The notes beneath the pieces were generated by a model, which worked only from the letters and a program-made list of their open reading frames with translations, had not been told where the DNA came from and did not search any database. The position numbers and the translations under genes were made by a program. 7,602 bases of DNA. Origin: NIOZ-UU13 sp049287505 (lineage in GTDB: Bacteria > Planctomycetota > Phycisphaerae > Sedimentisphaerales > Anaerobacaceae). The stretch spans positions 1-7,602 of the forward strand of contig JBAQFY010000040.1 of assembly GCA_049287505.1 (NCBI GenBank), in the 5' to 3' direction. The number at the start of each line of letters is the position of its first letter. Position 1 is the stretch's first letter. Positions 5,457-7,602 of this stretch are shown here, piece by piece.

Positions 5457-5489
5457 TGAGTTCAGATTCTTGGTCGGCGAAAGTAGATA

Positions 5490-7602
5490 ATGGCTGCAAA
5501 GCAAGAAGGTCTATTCCCGGAATTTAATAAGTCACGTTATGGCGAGAACCGACGCTCACGTCCCCTGTTCCTGCCTGCCTTATTGGTAAGTGAAGCGTCT
5601 GACCAGCGTCTCAAAGGCCCCGACCAAGACCATGCATATGAAATAATCTGCAAGTGGTCTGACATTGAATCCAGCGGCAAGCTCGACCAAATGAAAGAGA
5701 CCTCTATTGAAGGCGAATTCTGTAAGGAAATCTTTGGCGAAGCCCTCGGCTATATTCTTTTCGCAGACAACAAGGAAAATTGGAACTTCCAGCAAAAATT
5801 CTACGTCAATGGAGGCTGGTCCGATGCTGCCATCGGTGTTTTTGGTTCTCATAAAAAACCGCAACTCCGTGCTGTAATCGAACTTAAAGGTCCCAAAGTT
5901 AATGTTGACAAAGACCGTTTTAACGGACGCACGCCAGTCCAGCAGTGCTGGGACTATTTAAACAATGTTCCCGAATGTCCTTGGGGTATCGTCTGCAATT
6001 ATGTCAGTTTTCGTTTGTATCATCGCGACCAAACCCCAAGAGTTTATGAACTTTTTACATTACATGACCTTCACAAAAAAGAAAAATTCCTCCAATTTTA
6101 TTACCTCCTCGAAAAAGGCGGCCTCATACCGCCAACCCCTCGTGCAGACTTACTCCTCGAAAAATGCACCACACGTCAACGTCAGGTCGGCGACGAACTT
6201 TATTCCCGCTATCACGATGAACGTCTCAAGATGATTACTCATCTTTCTGGCCCAGCATTTAATTTTACCCTCGACAAGGCAATCCGCGTCACTCAAAAAT
6301 TGCTCGACCGCATAATCTTCGTTGCATTCTGCCAGGACCGTGACCTTCTCCCCGGAAAATCGCTTAAAAAAGCCTGGGATCAGGTTCCTCCCTTTGCCAG
6401 AGTCACCAATCCCAGATGGCAAAACTTTCTCGAACTGTTCCGAAGCATCGACAAGGGTAATTTCGACCGTGACATTCCACCTTATAACGGCGGACTTTTT
6501 CGCGAAGACCCCGATGTTGATAACCTCCAGCTTGATGATGACTGGACAGATTTTTTCAAGACTGTCGGCGACTATGACTTCGCCCATACAATCAACGTTG
6601 ATGTCCTCGGCCACATCTTCGAAAAATCCATTAACGACATAGAAAAAATCCGCCTCACCGGCCTCTTTGAAGCTAAGGAAACGCAAAAACCGCGTCCCAA
6701 AATGGCAAAATCCGCCGAACGAAAAAAAGGCGGAATATACTATACGCCACCTGAATTTACCGGCTTCATTACAAATAACACCGTAGGCAAATTAGCCGAT
6801 GAAAAAATCAAACTTCTTGAAAGAAACTTCGGCATACGCCTTGACCAAATCGATGCAAAAACTGAGAAAAGCAGAGTTATTGCCTTTGCACAAAACGCCA
6901 TCGAGGAACTCCAAAACATAAAGGTCGTTGACCCCGCCTGCGGTTCAGGCGCCTTCCTGATTCGTGCATACAATGTTCTCGAAGATAAATACGTAGAAGT
7001 TCTCGACGTCCTTGAAATCCACGAAACATCCTTGGCTGATGAACTCCGAAACAAGATCTCCGACTTCATTCTCCACGATAACCTCTTCGGCGTTGACCTC
7101 TCCCCAGAAGCCGTCGAAATCACTCAGTTAGCTCTTTGGCTTCGCTCTGCACATAGACGTAAAACACTCACTGACCTGTCAAAAAATATCGTCTGCGGAA
7201 ATTCGTTAATCTCAGACCCACAAATCGACCCCAACGCAATCGACTGGCATAATCAATTTCCAGATGTTTCCTCTCACCCAAACCCCGGCTTCGACGCTGT
7301 CATAGGAAATCCCCCGTGGGAAAGATTTACTTTGAAGAACCGTGAATTCTTCGATACTTCCGCACCTCATATACTCGAAGCCCCAACCGCCGCCGAAAGC
7401 AGACGACTTATCGAAAAACTCCAGAAAACCAATCCCGACCTGTATCAAAAATATATCACTGCAAAAGATTCCGCCGAAAAGATGATGACCTATATCCGTC
7501 AATGTGGCCGATTCCCCCTCGCAGGCAAAGGCGATATTAACACTTATGCCGTCTTCGCTGAACTCGCCCATTCCATCGTCTCACCAACAGGCCGTGTTGG
7601 CC
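5490..7602 (+). CDS. Type IIG/IIL-like restriction enzyme: PD-(D/E)xK nuclease fused to N6-adenine methyltransferase (3' truncated by window)
   Basis: 704 codons are open to the right edge with no stop. A TAG at 5484-5486 in the same frame makes ATG 5490 the first start; the ribosome site GGCGAAAG (5476-5483) is weak. The N-terminal nuclease shows GWSDAAIG (Asp112), AVIELKG (Glu131, Lys133) and QQCWDYL (Gln152, Tyr156), as in type I/IIG cleavage domains. A helical linker follows (about 200-400). The methyltransferase has motif X-like KGGIYYTPPEFTGFI (413-427), motif I DPACGSGAFL (481-490), the FGVDLSPEAVEI loop (533-544) and motif IV NPPW (607-610), the signature of gamma-class N6-adenine enzymes. 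It would methylate host sites and cut unmodified DNA. The C-terminal target-recognition region lies outside the window. Lysine codons are about 37 AAA to 15 AAG, opposite to the transglutaminase gene. BREX PglX is less likely because the nuclease motifs are present. Confidence 0.92.
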   Translation, partial: MAAKQEGLFPEFNKSRYGENRRSRPLFLPALLVSEASDQRLKGPDQDHAYEIICKWSDIESSGKLDQMKETSIEGEFCKEIFGEALGYILFADNKENWNFQQKFYVNGGWSDAAIGVFGSHKKPQLRAVIELKGPKVNVDKDRFNGRTPVQQCWDYLNNVPECPWGIVCNYVSFRLYHRDQTPRVYELFTLHDLHKKEKFLQFYYLLEKGGLIPPTPRADLLLEKCTTRQRQVGDELYSRYHDERLKMITHLSGPAFNFTLDKAIRVTQKLLDRIIFVAFCQDRDLLPGKSLKKAWDQVPPFARVTNPRWQNFLELFRSIDKGNFDRDIPPYNGGLFREDPDVDNLQLDDDWTDFFKTVGDYDFAHTINVDVLGHIFEKSINDIEKIRLTGLFEAKETQKPRPKMAKSAERKKGGIYYTPPEFTGFITNNTVGKLADEKIKLLERNFGIRLDQIDAKTEKSRVIAFAQNAIEELQNIKVVDPACGSGAFLIRAYNVLEDKYVEVLDVLEIHETSLADELRNKISDFILHDNLFGVDLSPEAVEITQLALWLRSAHRRKTLTDLSKNIVCGNSLISDPQIDPNAIDWHNQFPDVSSHPNPGFDAVIGNPPWERFTLKNREFFDTSAPHILEAPTAAESRRLIEKLQKTNPDLYQKYITAKDSAEKMMTYIRQCGRFPLAGKGDINTYAVFAELAHSIVSPTGRVG

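Larger units (their letters stand above)
4600..5489. other. Gene-free, hairpin-rich intergenic region
   Basis: No convincing gene is present. The only longer frame (4962-5195) starts at TTG, runs through several hairpins and has no recognisable protein features. The stretch holds, in order: a 113-bp element with inverted ends (4603-4715), an A/T-rich spacer with a weak promoter-like pair (TTGCAG 4753-4758, TATTCT 4776-4781, 17-nt gap), then at least nine palindromes or short-repeat tracts up to about 5400, and finally the leader of the restriction gene with a dyad at 5441-5456. Individual elements are listed separately. Confidence 0.8.

Noticed and set aside
6117..6133. GGCGG...CCGCC short inverted repeat in the restriction gene
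   Set aside because: Only 5-bp arms in codons for GG and PP; expected by chance and not like the upstream repeats.
6150..7571. Long - strand frames opposite the restriction gene (6150-6686, 6740-7123, 7212-7571)
   Set aside because: The + strand frame there carries all methyltransferase motifs; the opposite frames are by-products of its codon use.
5490..7602. BREX PglX or DISARM methylase
   Set aside because: The N-terminus has a full PD-(D/E)xK set plus QxxxY, which points to a single-chain restriction enzyme; no BREX or DISARM partners are in view.

Overview
The window holds a three-gene + strand operon fragment (about 1-4599), an 890-base gene-free stretch packed with small palindromes and short repeats (4600-5489), and the 5' part of a large restriction-modification gene that runs off the right edge (5490-7602). 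I read the operon as MoxR-type AAA+ ATPase, DUF58 (VWA-like) membrane protein, and a multi-membrane-segment transglutaminase of the TgpA/DUF3488-DUF4129 type. This is a widespread bacterial gene set thought to act in envelope assembly or protein maturation: a cytoplasmic ATPase, a membrane-anchored adaptor, and a membrane protein with an extracytoplasmic transglutaminase-like domain. The ATPase and DUF58 genes are separated by a hairpin-forming spacer. DUF58 and transglutaminase overlap by ATGA.

The unusual feature is the density of small repeats, which occur both between genes and inside two of the genes. The DUF58 frame carries a perfect 11-bp-arm palindrome read in frame (1800-1834) and about 100 bp of 7-bp-periodic repeat near its 3' end (2192-2292). 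The transglutaminase frame carries two 35-bp copies of a palindromic repeat, read in different frames, plus a 14-bp tandem duplication, all within one predicted loop between membrane segments (2796-2981). Downstream, 4600-5489 is a mosaic: a 113-bp element bounded by 7-bp inverted repeats, a series of hairpins that mostly begin with TTTAGCCC and end in T-rich tails, two sequences resembling common dispersed repeats, and another 7-bp-periodic tract. I saw no comparable repeats in the restriction gene.

The last gene is a single-chain type IIG/IIL-like enzyme: an N-terminal PD-(D/E)xK nuclease fused to an N6-adenine methyltransferase (motifs DPACGSG and NPPW). Its target-recognition end lies outside the window. 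Lysine codons are mostly AAA here but mostly AAG in the transglutaminase gene, which fits horizontal acquisition.

The host cannot be fixed from this window. The operon type and repeat-rich style would suit a Planctomycetota-like or other environmental lineage known from metagenomes, but this is a weak inference.
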